In this document: positions 10,975 to 20,829 of the stretch, in pieces
How positions within the stretch are numbered: position 1 is the first letter of the stretch
Layout of the letters: each line of letters starts with the position of its first letter
Origin: Parastagonospora avenae f. sp. tritici 18332-5
Lineage: Eukaryota; Ascomycota; Dothideomycetes; Pleosporales; Phaeosphaeriaceae
Direction of reading: 5' to 3'
Length of the DNA stretch: 64,000 nt
Assembly (NCBI GenBank): GCA_022559985.1
Contig: JAFJTR010000027.1
Location: forward strand, 186,001 to 250,000
Position numbers and translations under genes: made by a program
The notes under the pieces: model-generated
What the model saw: the letters and a program-made list of their open reading frames with translations, nothing else
The model's database searches: none
Told to the model about the DNA's origin: nothing

Positions 10975-13364
10975 ATGAGTTCGAACTTACCAACTGCAGA
11001 TGAAGTGGCAGCAAAAGGTATCATTGGCAAAGTCGCTTCGTTGGATGACTTCGCTTACTTTGTTGTGAAGCCTTCGAGCTACATGCTCACGCCACAGTGC
11101 ATTCTTCCAATGGGTCCTCTACTGCAGGATATGAAATGGCTCTCAACACGACGGCCGTCGAATCTACCCAAGTCCAACTACGATTACCATGTGCACTCTT
11201 GAAGACATACACGCCAAACCCTAATTTTCTTGGGCGGGATGGCATTATCAACGTAATAGCACAAGAACTTCTCCCATCCAAGACTAAACTTGTCTCTTCA
11301 CAGAATACAGGCTTACGACAATTTCCACTGTGTGCGATGGGCGGTATGGGCAAGACCGAGATCGCGCAAGAGTTTGCAATCAGCTACCGAGAAGATTTTG
11401 ATGCCATCTTTTGGGTCCAAGCTGATGAGATCGCCAAGGTCAATCAAAGTTATCAACACATCTCCACTGAGCTTGGTTTGGAGGAATCTTCCCAGAGTCG
11501 CAGCGAAGTCGTCAGCAGAGAACTAGTCAAAGGATGGTTGTCAAATCCATGGAGAGGCAACACCGCAGGAAAGAGTTTCAACCCTTCCTCTGAAGTCAAC
11601 TGGCTTGTCATTTTTGATAACGCTGACGATCCCATGATCTTGACCGATTATTGGTCTCAAGGTAGTGGTGCTGTATTGATTACTAGCCGCAATCCTCTCA
11701 CCAAAGCTCTCTTCTCTGCGCGTACTTCTGGCATCGATCTAGGACCTTTGTCTGACGAAGCCGGAGCATCTTTGTTCCTTCTACTAACTGGAGCAGATGC
11801 TGAAGAAGACGGGGAGAAGATGGTGAGCGTAACACGCAGCTACTGGGAGGCGTACCTCTAGCTATCTCACAGATGGCCGGTATCATACGACGACAAGACC
11901 TCAGCTTGAACGAGTTCCATGACTTATACACCGACGTAGCAGAACATCTTGATCTCTATGACACCAGAGCCGGTGACGTGTCTACTAGAGGCTATGCTCA
12001 CAGCATTTCCACAGTACGGGCCATCGAAAAGTTGAACCCTGTCTCAAGAAAGATTCTGGAACTAATCACATTCTTGGATGCAGATCACATACAGGAGAAT
12101 CTCTTAATCGAAGCTTCAGTCCTGATCTTTGCGACAGAAGTCAACTTCAAGAAGAGCCTCGATCGAGATACGCGCACTGAACTCATACAGTCGTCTCTTG
12201 TCAAAAGGAACAAACAAAAGAAAGAGTTGTCCGTACATAGATTGGTTCAAGATGCAGTACGAGCGAAGATGAGCACCGATTCGGCAAAGGATATGTTTGA
12301 GATCGTTGTGCGGCTACTTTGGGTCAACTGGCCATCAGGCATGCCTAAACCTTCCAGGCCTCCTCAATATGCTCAGCCCATGATATCTGACAGTCGGAGC
12401 ATGATATCTCGTTGGCCGACTTGTGGACAACTGTACCCTCATGTCCTCAGGGTTGTAAGAGGCTGAAGCCCTAATTAGTAGTACTCGACTTGTAGCCTTT
12501 GTTAGGGTGTTGTTGGGTGGAACCCTCGGACCTTCATCGGCGCTCTAGGAACCTCTGGAAGTTTCTCGAACCTAGCACTACGCGATACATAGACTCAGCG
12601 CAGGTGTAGTGTAGCTTCTCTATCGAATTCATCACTGTTTACCTTGCACCTATAGTTAATCTATCGCACCCTTACAAGGGTTCACCATTTGTTCACAGCT
12701 TCAATTTCGGCGAAGCCAGAATTCTCTACCGTGCTAAGTGATGCAGGGCTGTCAGTGTCAATCTTTCCGATGGCAGTGAAATGCAGCTAACAGATGTAGT
12801 TATCAGATGGAGCGTGGCCGGACGCGTGGCTTCGACAACTTCTTCGATACTGCTATAGCGGTGTGCGAGCCACTAGTTCATCCTGATAGAGATTGCCTAC
12901 TCGGTAACATCTACCACATTCTCGGTCAGATCAACTACCACAATAACAATGTCGACGAAAGCCGGGATTGTATGGAGAAGCCTTTAGAGCTTCAACGTAA
13001 AGTCTGCGAAGAAGATGGTATCGTGGACGAACGATTAGCTATGGCCTACGCTGAGAGAGGCCTTACAAAGATGCAACACGGTCTCTACGAAGAGGACATC
13101 GCTGATTACGAGAAATACAGGGAGATTCGAGAAGGTCTCGGCACCTACGCACCAACATCGAAAGAAGGAAATCTCGCATCAGCATATATGGCTTTGGGTA
13201 AATTGGAGAAGGCAGACCACATACGCACCGAAGCGATCACGAGACGCATGGAATTGTACGGCGAAAAAGACAAAGAGTCCTTCAGGTACTTGGTTAGATC
13301 GAATTATATATTTCACGCGTACATGGCCATCGAAAGGTGTTTAATCGTGTCGTTAATTACATAG
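10975..13364 (+). pseudogene. NB-ARC/TPR (NLR-like STAND) gene, disrupted
   Basis: The remains read in order: possible short first exon 10975-11017, intron 11018-11097, NB-ARC domain 11098 to about 12450, then TPR segments 12677-12750 and 12794-13364. Visible NB-ARC parts are the P-loop G-G-M-G-K-T near 11345, W-L-V-I-F-D-N-A-D-D (Walker B), G-A-V-L-I-T-S-R and G-G-V-P-L-A near 11850. TPR-like repeats follow (L-L-G-N-I-Y-H-I-L-G and L-A-M-A-Y-A-E-R-G-L). Two lesions break it: a frame change at 11823-11839 and a 223-bp LTR at 12454-12676. The N-terminal effector domain is absent and the C-terminal repeats stop early at 13364. A 43-bp intron at 12751-12793 joins the last two parts in phase. Family members act as fungal immune-like receptors; this copy is probably dead. 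Confidence 0.8.
12454..12676. mobile_element. Solo LTR, 223 bp, with 5-bp target-site duplication
   Basis: The element starts TGTAAGAGGC and ends CACCCTTACA, giving canonical TG...CA ends and a 6-bp terminal inverted repeat (TGTAAG/CTTACA). It is flanked on both sides by AGGGT (12449-12453 and 12677-12681). Deleting the element plus one AGGGT rejoins the NB-ARC reading frame to the TPR part in phase, giving the family-like L-Y-P-H-V-L-R-V-H-H-L-F-T. No internal retrotransposon genes are present, so this is a solo LTR left by recombination. The 5-bp duplication and length suggest a Copia- or Gypsy-type element; which one cannot be decided from one LTR. Confidence 0.85.
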
Positions 13365-14297
13365 GCCTCGCAAAAATGCTAAAAGGTCATTGCTTGCGCC
13401 CTAGCCTTTTACATAAGTTGGAATTATGCGATATGACCTACCCCAAATAGGAGAGCTTTTCAGGTCGAAGATGTTCTAGGTGAGCCCGACTGGTGACTTC
13501 CCAATATGACTTTGACATGACGTGTCATCCGCAGGAGGGAACTCTTGGCCTCGAGTATACTGTGTACGTGTGATATGGGATGACCAAAAAGAAATTCACA
13601 GCATCTCTGTTCGTAACTACGCCGCCGTGTGCTCTTCAAACAACAAACAGGTGCAGCGACTCAAAATTCTCCCGCAACTAAATCTGTGGGAATTGGGGAC
13701 GAGAAGGCGATATCGCGGTAAGCATGCTTTTTTGCTACTTCTAAGGCGGTCGAAGTAGCCCGGGAACGGCAATATATCAGGACCAGAATTGACGTCCATC
13801 TCGTCATATCCGATCTGGCATTGTTCATCCCTCGCAAAATAGGCAAGTCATTATCTTGATCGATGATAAGTAAAACGACGCTTTCCGAACGAAACTCCCA
13901 AGGACGCTCTCGCCCGATCATGCTTAGATATGCGCCTACAATATCAAATCAATACAGTCATGGAAAAACGATCAGTTCGATGAGACCCAACTACAATTAC
14001 TTCAATCAGTCCTCAAAAGATTCAAAGGTCACTACAAACGAAGAAGTGAGGCACACGAACAAACTCAGATCCGCCCCGCCCCTGATTTATCCGGTCGATC
14101 CGCTAAACTCGCCCACACCACCATCTCGGGCTCCCAACCAACACTAAGTCAATACTCCGCATCCACATGATCGTTTGCCGCTGTCTCTGCAAAACCTAAC
14201 TCTGCCACCGCATGACTCTAATATCAGGTCTACATACTCTTTAATCGTGCATTCTCTCCATCAAGTTGGTCAATCTGATCAAGCAACCAATACGATC
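13365..14297. other. 933-bp region between NLR relic and tRNA
   Basis: No gene is supported. It may hold decayed 3' sequence of the NLR gene, but I could not recognise further TPR repeats in any frame. Confidence 0.4.
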
Positions 14298-14378
14298 GGC
14301 GTGGTGGCGGAGTGGTTATCGCGCAAGACTAGAAATCTTGTTCCTTCGGGAGCGCAGGTTCGAATCCTGCCTACGTCG
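14298..14378 (+). tRNA. tRNA-Ser(AGA)
   Basis: The cloverleaf can be drawn by eye. The acceptor stem GGCGTGG pairs with CTACGTC (two G-T pairs), with G as discriminator base. The anticodon stem CAAGA/TCTTG encloses loop CTAGAAA with anticodon AGA, reading serine codon TCT. A long variable arm (about CCTTCGGG) is typical of tRNA-Ser. The T arm is GCAGG-TTCGAAT-CCTGC and contains the internal B box. There is no intron. Confidence 0.93.
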
Positions 14379-14392
14379 TTGCCAAAATATTG

Positions 14393-14397
14393 TTTTT
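14393..14397 (+). terminator. Pol III terminator of tRNA-Ser
   Basis: A run of five T lies 14 bp after the tRNA, followed by another five-T run at 14402-14406. This fits RNA polymerase III termination. Confidence 0.7.
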
Positions 14398-14725
14398 GCT
14401 GTTTTTGCCTGTGCGTGATCGTGGTGTAGTGGATGATGGATGAGTCAACGTTGGGGGTTCCGCGACATCTGCGCCCTAGCATTCTCAGGATCAATCATTT
14501 TTGCGCGGAACAGCAAGGTAAACAACAGAATAAGGATGCCTGTATTTTTAATTTGGGTAATTAACTATGCGATGGTACAACGAGATGGACTGGCTCGCAG
14601 GTGGACGTTGGGGTTTTTCGCTTGCGGAGTTGCGCCCAAGGCTGTTCAGTACTTTTTTTGCGCTGAACAGTGAGGAAATAATGAAGAAACAATCGAAGAT
14701 CTTATGATTTAATCAGATGATTCGA

Positions 14726-15847
14726 CTACGAGATAGTACAGATAACCTTGCCCTTGGTCTTGTTCTCCTCCAACAGGCGATGCGCATCCTGTATCTGCTC
14801 CCACGGCAGTACTTTATCAACGAACAGCTTGAACCTGCCGTCCTTGAAACGCGGCAGCGCATGCTCCACAAGCTGGTCTCTCAACTTGCCCTGATATTCC
14901 TCGTCGCGACTCCTCAAGCTACTGCCCACAAAAGTGCACCTCTTCCGGATGAATGCGCTAATGTCCGTTCCCTCTGGAACTTTCGTGCCGCCCATGAAGC
15001 CCAGATTAACGATTACGCCGTCCTTTGCAATCGCATCGAGGTTCTGCTGGAAGTATGATGCGCCGACGAAATCGACTATGATGTCTACGCCCTTGTCGTC
15101 TGTTGCCTTCATGACTTCCTCCACCCAGTTTTGGCTTGTGGCGTTGAAGGCGCCATTTGCACCGAGTTCCTTTACAGCAAACTCGCACTTTGCGTCTTGA
15201 CGTGCGGTCGCGTAGACGCCGGAAGCGGAATCGGCGCGAGAGAGCTGGATGCCGGCGATCGAGACGGAAGATGCGGCGGCGTGCCAGAGTATCGTCTTGC
15301 CAGCAGCAAAGCCGCCAACAAGGTACATGGCTTGTGTGGCAGTTATCCATGTCTGGAGTCATGTCAGCTTCCAGCCAGATCTCGAGATAGAGCAGGACTG
15401 GGCACACCTCAGGAATGCCAGCGCATTGCTCCCATGTCAAATCATTTGGCTTCCTCACGAGCATATGCGTCGACACAGCAATGTACTCCGCATACGCACC
15501 ACCATACGCCAGTCCAAAGACCTCGTCGCCCTCATGGAAACCCTCCTTTCCACCACCTTCTTCACTCAACTCGGCAATCGTACCTGAGAATTCTACACCC
15601 AGGATCTTGGAAGCACCGGGCGGTACTGGGTACATTCCCTCGCGCTGCAATAGATCCATTCTATTCAGACCAAAGGCCTTGATCTTGACAAGCGCTTGTG
15701 ACTTGCCGAGCTTGGGTTTGGGGACATTGGCGATGTGGAGAGCTTCTACGGGGCCTTTGCCATCTTTGATGTCTGTAGATTGTAAGATTTGGCAGCTGTA
15801 TAGCTTTGTTGGCGTCACGAACCTACGGCGCGCATTGTGTCGCCCAT
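14726..15847 (-). CDS. NADPH:quinone oxidoreductase (MDR family, PIG3/zeta-crystallin type)
   Basis: Three exons on the minus strand: 15823-15847, 15408-15772 and 14726-15352; 338 residues. Introns 15773-15822 and 15353-15407 restore the phase and give M-R-A-V-D-I-K-D-G-K-G-P at the start and G-I-P-E-T-W-I-T-A-T-Q-A-M at the second junction, both typical of the family. The N-terminal GroES-like domain shows G-L-N-R-M-D-L-L-Q-R-E-G-M-Y-P and V-E-F-S-G-T-I. The Rossmann part follows, with V-D-F-V-G-A-S-Y-F. No structural-zinc cysteine cluster is seen, as usual for quinone reductases. It likely reduces quinones with NADPH in the cytosol. The length fits the family. Confidence 0.85.
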
Positions 15848-16446
15848 GATTCAGAAAGTGGTATGAGGTTCGAGGGTATAGTTCGCTTGTGCAAGAAACC
15901 AATTAAATTGCTCGATGTTGTCTGAGGAATTCTAGTCAGTGTAAAAAGAAGGAAGAAGTACTGTGACAACTTTTTAGCATTGAATTGGTAAGCCAGAACT
16001 TCTTTCCGAGGCGATTCCACAGATGCCGAGCTGGCTGCTGATGACATCAGGAGGGGTAGCTCGAGCTTTAAGTACAACAAGCAATTGAAGCTTTGGTGGG
16101 GCATGTTCTTCACTAAATCCGCCTCATCCATTCAAGGTCAGAATTATGTCAGAAAGGCGTCAGAAAGGCGTCAGAAAGGCGTCAGAAAGGCGTCAGAAAG
16201 GCGTCAGAAAGGCGTCAGAAAGGCGTCAGAAAGCAGATCAAGTCTGATGAAACATCTCGCGAAAGTAAGATTGCATCGCTTGTATATACCGTCGTCCGTC
16301 ACTACACGGACGATGACACCCAACAACCCTGCGCATGTGAAACTGTCTGGCAAGGTAGACATCGGACAACGGCCAGCCAGCCTTCTCTCAACATGCACTT
16401 TATTCATCAAGACATCTCCTCGTCGGCAGCGCAACAAGCTAGCACT
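15848..16446. other. 599-bp head-to-tail gap with minisatellite
   Basis: Lies between the 5' end of the quinone reductase gene and the 3' end of RPA1. It contains the 11-bp tandem array described separately and no supported gene. Confidence 0.5.
16148..16233. repeat. 11-bp minisatellite, seven full copies plus a partial
   Basis: Unit GTCAGAAAGGC repeated head to tail at 16148, 16159, 16170, 16181, 16192, 16203 and 16214, with a ninth-base partial copy from 16225. The copies are identical. As 11 is not a multiple of 3, all three plus-strand frames stay open through it and would give an 11-residue repeat. Confidence 0.95.
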
Positions 16447-18472
16447 CTAGTTCACAAACAAGCTGTCCTCGTTTGTATCGTACTGCTTGATGAGCTGGGC
16501 GAGCTTGTTCGCTTCTTGTGCATAGTTGAGCGGATACATGTTCATGACTTGATAGCGAGGCCTTGACGTGTCAGCAGAATCCTTCAAAATCTCGAAATTG
16601 GCACTTACTTGGGCTGATCCTGGTACGTCTCCATTTTCGCTCGCACTCGGAAGTTGAATGTCTTGCAGGTCGCTTCCTGCATGGCAGTCATGAAGTTCTG
16701 GGTGTTGTTCTCCTCGTCATCCACCTTGATCTTCATAGCTTCATTCGCGGACATGCCAACGATACTCTGGCCAGCTTCGTCGAAACAGCTAAGCCAGAGT
16801 GTACCGGTGTGATCAGCAACATTGACGCTCAGCACGTAGCGGTAATTGGGCTCCGGGAAACTCTGTTGGCATTTCTCACACCACCATGAGCCTGGGTTCT
16901 CTTCGATGACCTTTTTGTTGCAGCCAGCTGTGGAGCATGCTGGGTACGCAACGGTGGTGTTCTTGACGTACACGACAGACGCTTTCAGGCTCATGTATGA
17001 AGGAGTGTCTTGCAGGTAAGTCTCTTCTTCGATACACTGTGAAATGAGTTTGCTCTCGTTCTTCGAAGAGCCACCAGATGCTCCGGCCATGTTCTGGTGT
17101 GTGGAGAAGGTGGCATTCTGGCCAACAGCGTTGAACCATCCTCTGAGCTTGTGCGCCTCGTCGATATCAGGATCGACCATCATGGAACCAGAGCTCAGCA
17201 GACTCAGACTTCGTCCACCAAAGTCAGAGACTTTAACCCCCTTGAACGCGATGATGGATTCCAGCGGGGCATCGAAGGTTTCGGCTGTCTTGCCCCAGAT
17301 CGTGAGACGCACCGATGTCTGACTGTCGTCTGCCAAAGTCAACTCGCGCTTGCTGAAGTCCTTGTTCGTGTTCTTCGATGTAATTGTGTTGACTTCGGCG
17401 ACCTCCTTGAGAACACCGACTGTGTCGATTGTCGTGTCCTTCTCAACCGAGTTGAGATCGCCAATCTTGGTGAAATTGAACCGGATCTGGGGTTTGTTGT
17501 CCTGGTCTTCAGCCTTCTCCACCTCGGTATCCTTCTCAAATTGCAGCTCGTAGTCGTTTGGTAAGTTTGAGAATTGCTTCTTTGCAAGTGTGACTCTACA
17601 TGGCGCGGAGATGTAGTAGACCGTGCCTACCTCGAAGACCGGAAATAACTTCTCGGCAGCTTCAGTAAAGGCCGTGGCTCGAATTTCGCCAGTATCATCG
17701 AGCAGGTTCACGCTGAAAAGCTTGCCGGTGCCTTTTGCGTTGTGCCATTCCTTCATTTCACTCTTGTTGGTGCATCGTGCACGAATGGTCCACTTGTGTG
17801 CGTATGGAGATAGCGATTCGATGGGATACAAGTGCGGATGCGAGGACGTGGCGGGGTTACTCTGGTGAACAGGGAGGTTGCGCTGCGGCTGAGGTGCTGG
17901 TGGCTGCTTCGAGCCGTAGAAGTTGTTGCCTGAGATTGCGGCAGGCTGAGGAGGGTCCGATTTTGTGTCTAGAGCTTCTGGCTGACCAATCTTCTCAAGT
18001 TCGCCATACTGTGAAAGGACTTCGAGTTCCATGATGATGAGGATGCTGCGTGGTGTTAGAACTGTTTCGTGGGAAGTGATGCAATACGTACTTCTTATCC
18101 TTGACTTGCTGCGGATTGTACTTGACAAGTCGCACTATTGAGCCCTTCTTCAGTTGCCCAGACGTGACAATTTCGTTCGCGGCTATACATGATTAACGCT
18201 GGAATTCACAAGTTCTTGGTCGACATACTGGTAGCAATCATGGTCTGGATGAAGTTGCGAATGTCACTCAGCACAACACGGAAACGCTGCACTGGATTCG
18301 CATCGCCCGCCTTGGGCTCCATGGTCTTGATCTGCACGCATTGTAGCACGGGGTGTTCGACGAAGCAGCCGCTAGGCTCAAATATGCTTCTGCTTGAAGT
18401 CAGTATGTGATTGTGCATATAATGTGTGTGTGCTCACTTGATAGCGCCCTGTGTAATCGCTTGTTCAGCCAT
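16447..18472 (-). CDS. RFA1: Replication protein A large subunit (RPA1/Rfa1)
   Basis: Five exons: 18438-18472, 18229-18389, 18092-18182, 16609-18045, 16447-16561; 612 residues. All four introns are 46-48 bp and keep phase. The protein begins M-A-E-Q-A-I-T-Q-G-A-I-K and ends Q-L-I-K-Q-Y-D-T-N-E-D-S-L-F-V-N. It has the N-terminal RPA70N fold (about 1-110), a Pro/Gln linker, then OB folds DBD-A (I-E-S-L-S-P-Y near 185 and K-W-T-I-R-A-R), DBD-B and DBD-C. DBD-C carries the C4 zinc site C466, C471, C485 and C488. RPA1 binds single-stranded DNA in replication, repair and recombination in the nucleus. It is divergently arranged with the gene at 18725; two ACGCGT boxes lie in the 252-bp shared promoter. 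Confidence 0.96.
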
Positions 18473-18535
18473 GTTGGTTTCGTGCTATGGTTCGGTTGAG
18501 ATGAGAAGACGTGTGAAGTGGCGGCGAGGAAATCG

Positions 18536-18551
18536 ACGCGTTCCGACGCGT
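18536..18551. promoter_or_regulatory. Two ACGCGT boxes (MCB-like) in a divergent promoter
   Basis: ACGCGT occurs at 18536-18541 and 18546-18551, 64 bp and more upstream of the RPA1 start codon. This is the MluI cell-cycle box bound by MBF in yeasts, which drives G1/S genes such as RPA subunits. Binding here is inferred. A CACGTG-like site (GCACGTGAC) follows at 18561-18569. Confidence 0.6.
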
Positions 18552-18724
18552 CTCAGGCGCGCACGTGACCGAACTTAAAGACTGGAAGGCGCAGCCCCGC
18601 ACTTGTCCGAGTCAGGCGTGCTAACAGCTGCATACGTAATTGGCTTGGACCCTCAATCTACATAGAGCGTAGCTAGCCATTCACCATTCAATATACCACG
18701 CTTCATACATAGCACACAGAGACC

Positions 18725-19771
18725 ATGGCAGACAATGAGAATGCGACGCGCGCGCCGGAGAGTGATGCGCAAGAACAGCCTGCTGCTGACCCAGCGGTAG
18801 AGCAAAGTGTCTTCCCAGGAGACACCAGGGCGCAAGAAGGACCGACAATGGGTGTAAGCATACCTGCTTGCTGTGTATAGGCAGCATCCTTACTCGCATA
18901 GGACCATTGTACAACAGACCGGCCAGCGCCCACTGGCGAGAAACCTTCTGGCGAAATCTCCAAGATTGGTGGTATAGACTGCTACATCACCAAACCGACC
19001 GACTATCCACACTCACCGTCGAAGCTCCTACTCCTGCTCACTGGCGGAACGGGATACCAGTCCACAAATAACCAGCTGCAAGCGGACAAATATGCCTCGG
19101 AAGGCTATCTCGTCGTCATGCCTGACCAATTCGACAACGACCCGGCGCCGAATTCCGTCGATATGGCAGAGGTCAAGCAAGACACGTCGTGGCTGGAGAG
19201 CATAAAGCTGAAGACTGCCGAGGGAATCAAGAGCTTCATGATTGACATGTGGCTTGCAAGACACACGCCTGAGAAGGTACTGCCATTGCTACACAAAGTA
19301 GTTGAAGGCGCGAAGGAAGAGTTCGCCGACGCGGTTGCAAATGGAGGTGGCATCTACGGTGTTGGATACTGCTTTGGAGCCAAGTACATTCTGATCCTAG
19401 CCGGAGAAAATTCAGATCCTTTTGCGACACCAGAGCAGTCGAACGATGAGGAGACAGGGCCTGTCAAGAAGGAGCCGGTCCTCAAGGCTGGAGCTATTGC
19501 GCATGGAACAATGGTCACATTGGAGGACCTCGAGGGCGTAAAGGCCCCGGTGTACATCGCTGCTGTGAAGGACGATCCATTGTTCTCCGAAGAAGAGGTT
19601 CTCACGCCCGGGCGACGGACGATGGAGAAGAACAAGGTCGAGCATGAGGTCCAAGTCTTCCCAGGCGTACCTCACGGCTTCGCGGTGTTGGGAGACTATG
19701 ATGACCCCAAGATCAAGCAGTCGCAAACACAAGCGTTCGGGCAGATGCTGGGCTGGATCCAAGGCCATTGA
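18725..19771 (+). CDS. Dienelactone hydrolase family protein
   Basis: Two exons, 18725-18851 and 18918-19771, encode 326 residues. The intron donor GTGTAAGC is the one that keeps phase; a GTAAGC donor 2 bp later does not. The first 42 residues are acidic and low complexity. The alpha/beta-hydrolase core follows with strand K-L-L-L-L-L-T-G-G-T-G. The catalytic triad is visible: nucleophile elbow G-Y-C-F-G with Cys194, Asp at D261 or D262 (K-D-D-P-L-F), and His295 in P-H-G-F. Dienelactone hydrolases open lactone rings in aromatic degradation, but many fungal members have no known substrate. There is no secretion signal. It shares a promoter region with RPA1 and converges on the gene at 19882-20829. 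Confidence 0.85.
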
Positions 19772-19881
19772 ACAGTGCGGTACATGCTATGGCGTTGGAC
19801 GGTATTTTTGGTTCAGAATATAGGTATAACTTACCATCAAACAGCAAAACGACTACATGAACAACTTCACCTTGAAGATTC

Positions 19882-20829
19882 TCACAGCTCCTCGATAACA
19901 GAGGTATCCAGGAACTTCTCCAACTCGCTCCTCGGTATAGCTGCCCTCTTATCCTGCACAGCCAGGTATTTATCTTCCTCAAAAAGATACTCAATCAACC
20001 CACCACCCCACGTCCCACTCCACTTATGATCCCCCCAAATCTTTTCAAGAACCGGCTCATCGACTTTGACAGCATTACTCACAAACCCAAACACGCCGCT
20101 CTCCTTCGGCGTGTGCGTAAACACATCCAGCGTCATATTCAACGCGCGCACAAACTCGATGATATCCTTCCTCTTCGCGGGATTATTCAGCGCATCCGTC
20201 GTCGAATAGAGCGAGTAAACCTCGCGATAGATCGACACGTTCTGAAAGACAACAGCATTTGGACCCAGCGCTTCAGCGCCGAGTTCGACAGCGGGTTCCC
20301 AGACGCCAAAAGCGTCGATGGTACCGGCTTTGAGCTGCACAGGGAAGGTGTCGCTAGCACACGGCGTTTTCATGCAAACCTCAGCATTAGACGTGGTGTA
20401 CTCGTTATCTCTAACGCCGACGCTTGCGAGCATGTTGTGTATAAACACAGCCGCGCTTGTGCCGCGGATGGTTCCGATTTTCTTGCCTTTGAGGTCGGAG
20501 AGCTTGGTGATGCCTTTGCGTTTGTCGGCGACGATGCGGTACGAGACTTCGCAGATGATGTAAATGAGGCGAAGGTTGCGGTGATTCGCGTATGATTTAA
20601 GGCCCTGGGTTTCGGCGTTTGCAGCGAGATCGAATTCCTTGGGATTGGCAGCGAGATCCGCAACGCTTCCAGTTACTAAATTCGCATTTGTACTGCCGTT
20701 GTAGAAGTGCTTGATGGCGTAGGGCTGGGGAGTGTGCTCGATCCAATTTAGGTTTGAAGCGATGCGAAGGGGGCGGCCGATTGAGACCAATGCGAGGAAG
20801 GCGAACGTATGGAGGAAAATCTTCTGCAT
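19882..20829 (-). CDS. Secreted SsuA/THI5-like substrate-binding protein
   Basis: Single exon, 315 residues from the ATG at 20829. Residues 1-22 form a signal peptide (positive start, then F-L-H-T-F-A-F-L-A-L-V-S-I-G). The mature part begins L-R-I-A-S-N-L-N-W-I-E-H-T and resembles bacterial periplasmic sulfonate/taurine/nitrate-binding proteins of the NMT1/THI5-like fold, with I-T-K-L-S-D-L-K-G-K-K-I-G-T near 115 and L-K-A-G-T-I-D-A-F-G-V-W-E-P near 175, both typical of that fold. No ABC-transporter genes lie beside it, so how a secreted binding protein would pass on a ligand is unclear. Ligand and function are unknown. Its stop lies 110 bp from the stop of the convergent hydrolase gene. Confidence 0.75.
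   Translation of the reverse strand: MQKIFLHTFAFLALVSIGRPLRIASNLNWIEHTPQPYAIKHFYNGSTNANLVTGSVADLAANPKEFDLAANAETQGLKSYANHRNLRLIYIICEVSYRIVADKRKGITKLSDLKGKKIGTIRGTSAAVFIHNMLASVGVRDNEYTTSNAEVCMKTPCASDTFPVQLKAGTIDAFGVWEPAVELGAEALGPNAVVFQNVSIYREVYSLYSTTDALNNPAKRKDIIEFVRALNMTLDVFTHTPKESGVFGFVSNAVKVDEPVLEKIWGDHKWSGTWGGGLIEYLFEEDKYLAVQDKRAAIPRSELEKFLDTSVIEEL

Noticed and set aside
12500..12676. Shorter LTR beginning TGTTAGGGTG
   Set aside because: These ends also form an inverted repeat, but the flanking 5-mers do not match; the 12454 start gives a perfect AGGGT duplication.
16085..16450. Plus-strand frame through the 11-bp minisatellite as a repeat protein
   Set aside because: It is open only because the repeat lacks stops; there is no motif outside the repeat and it overlaps the RPA1 3' end.
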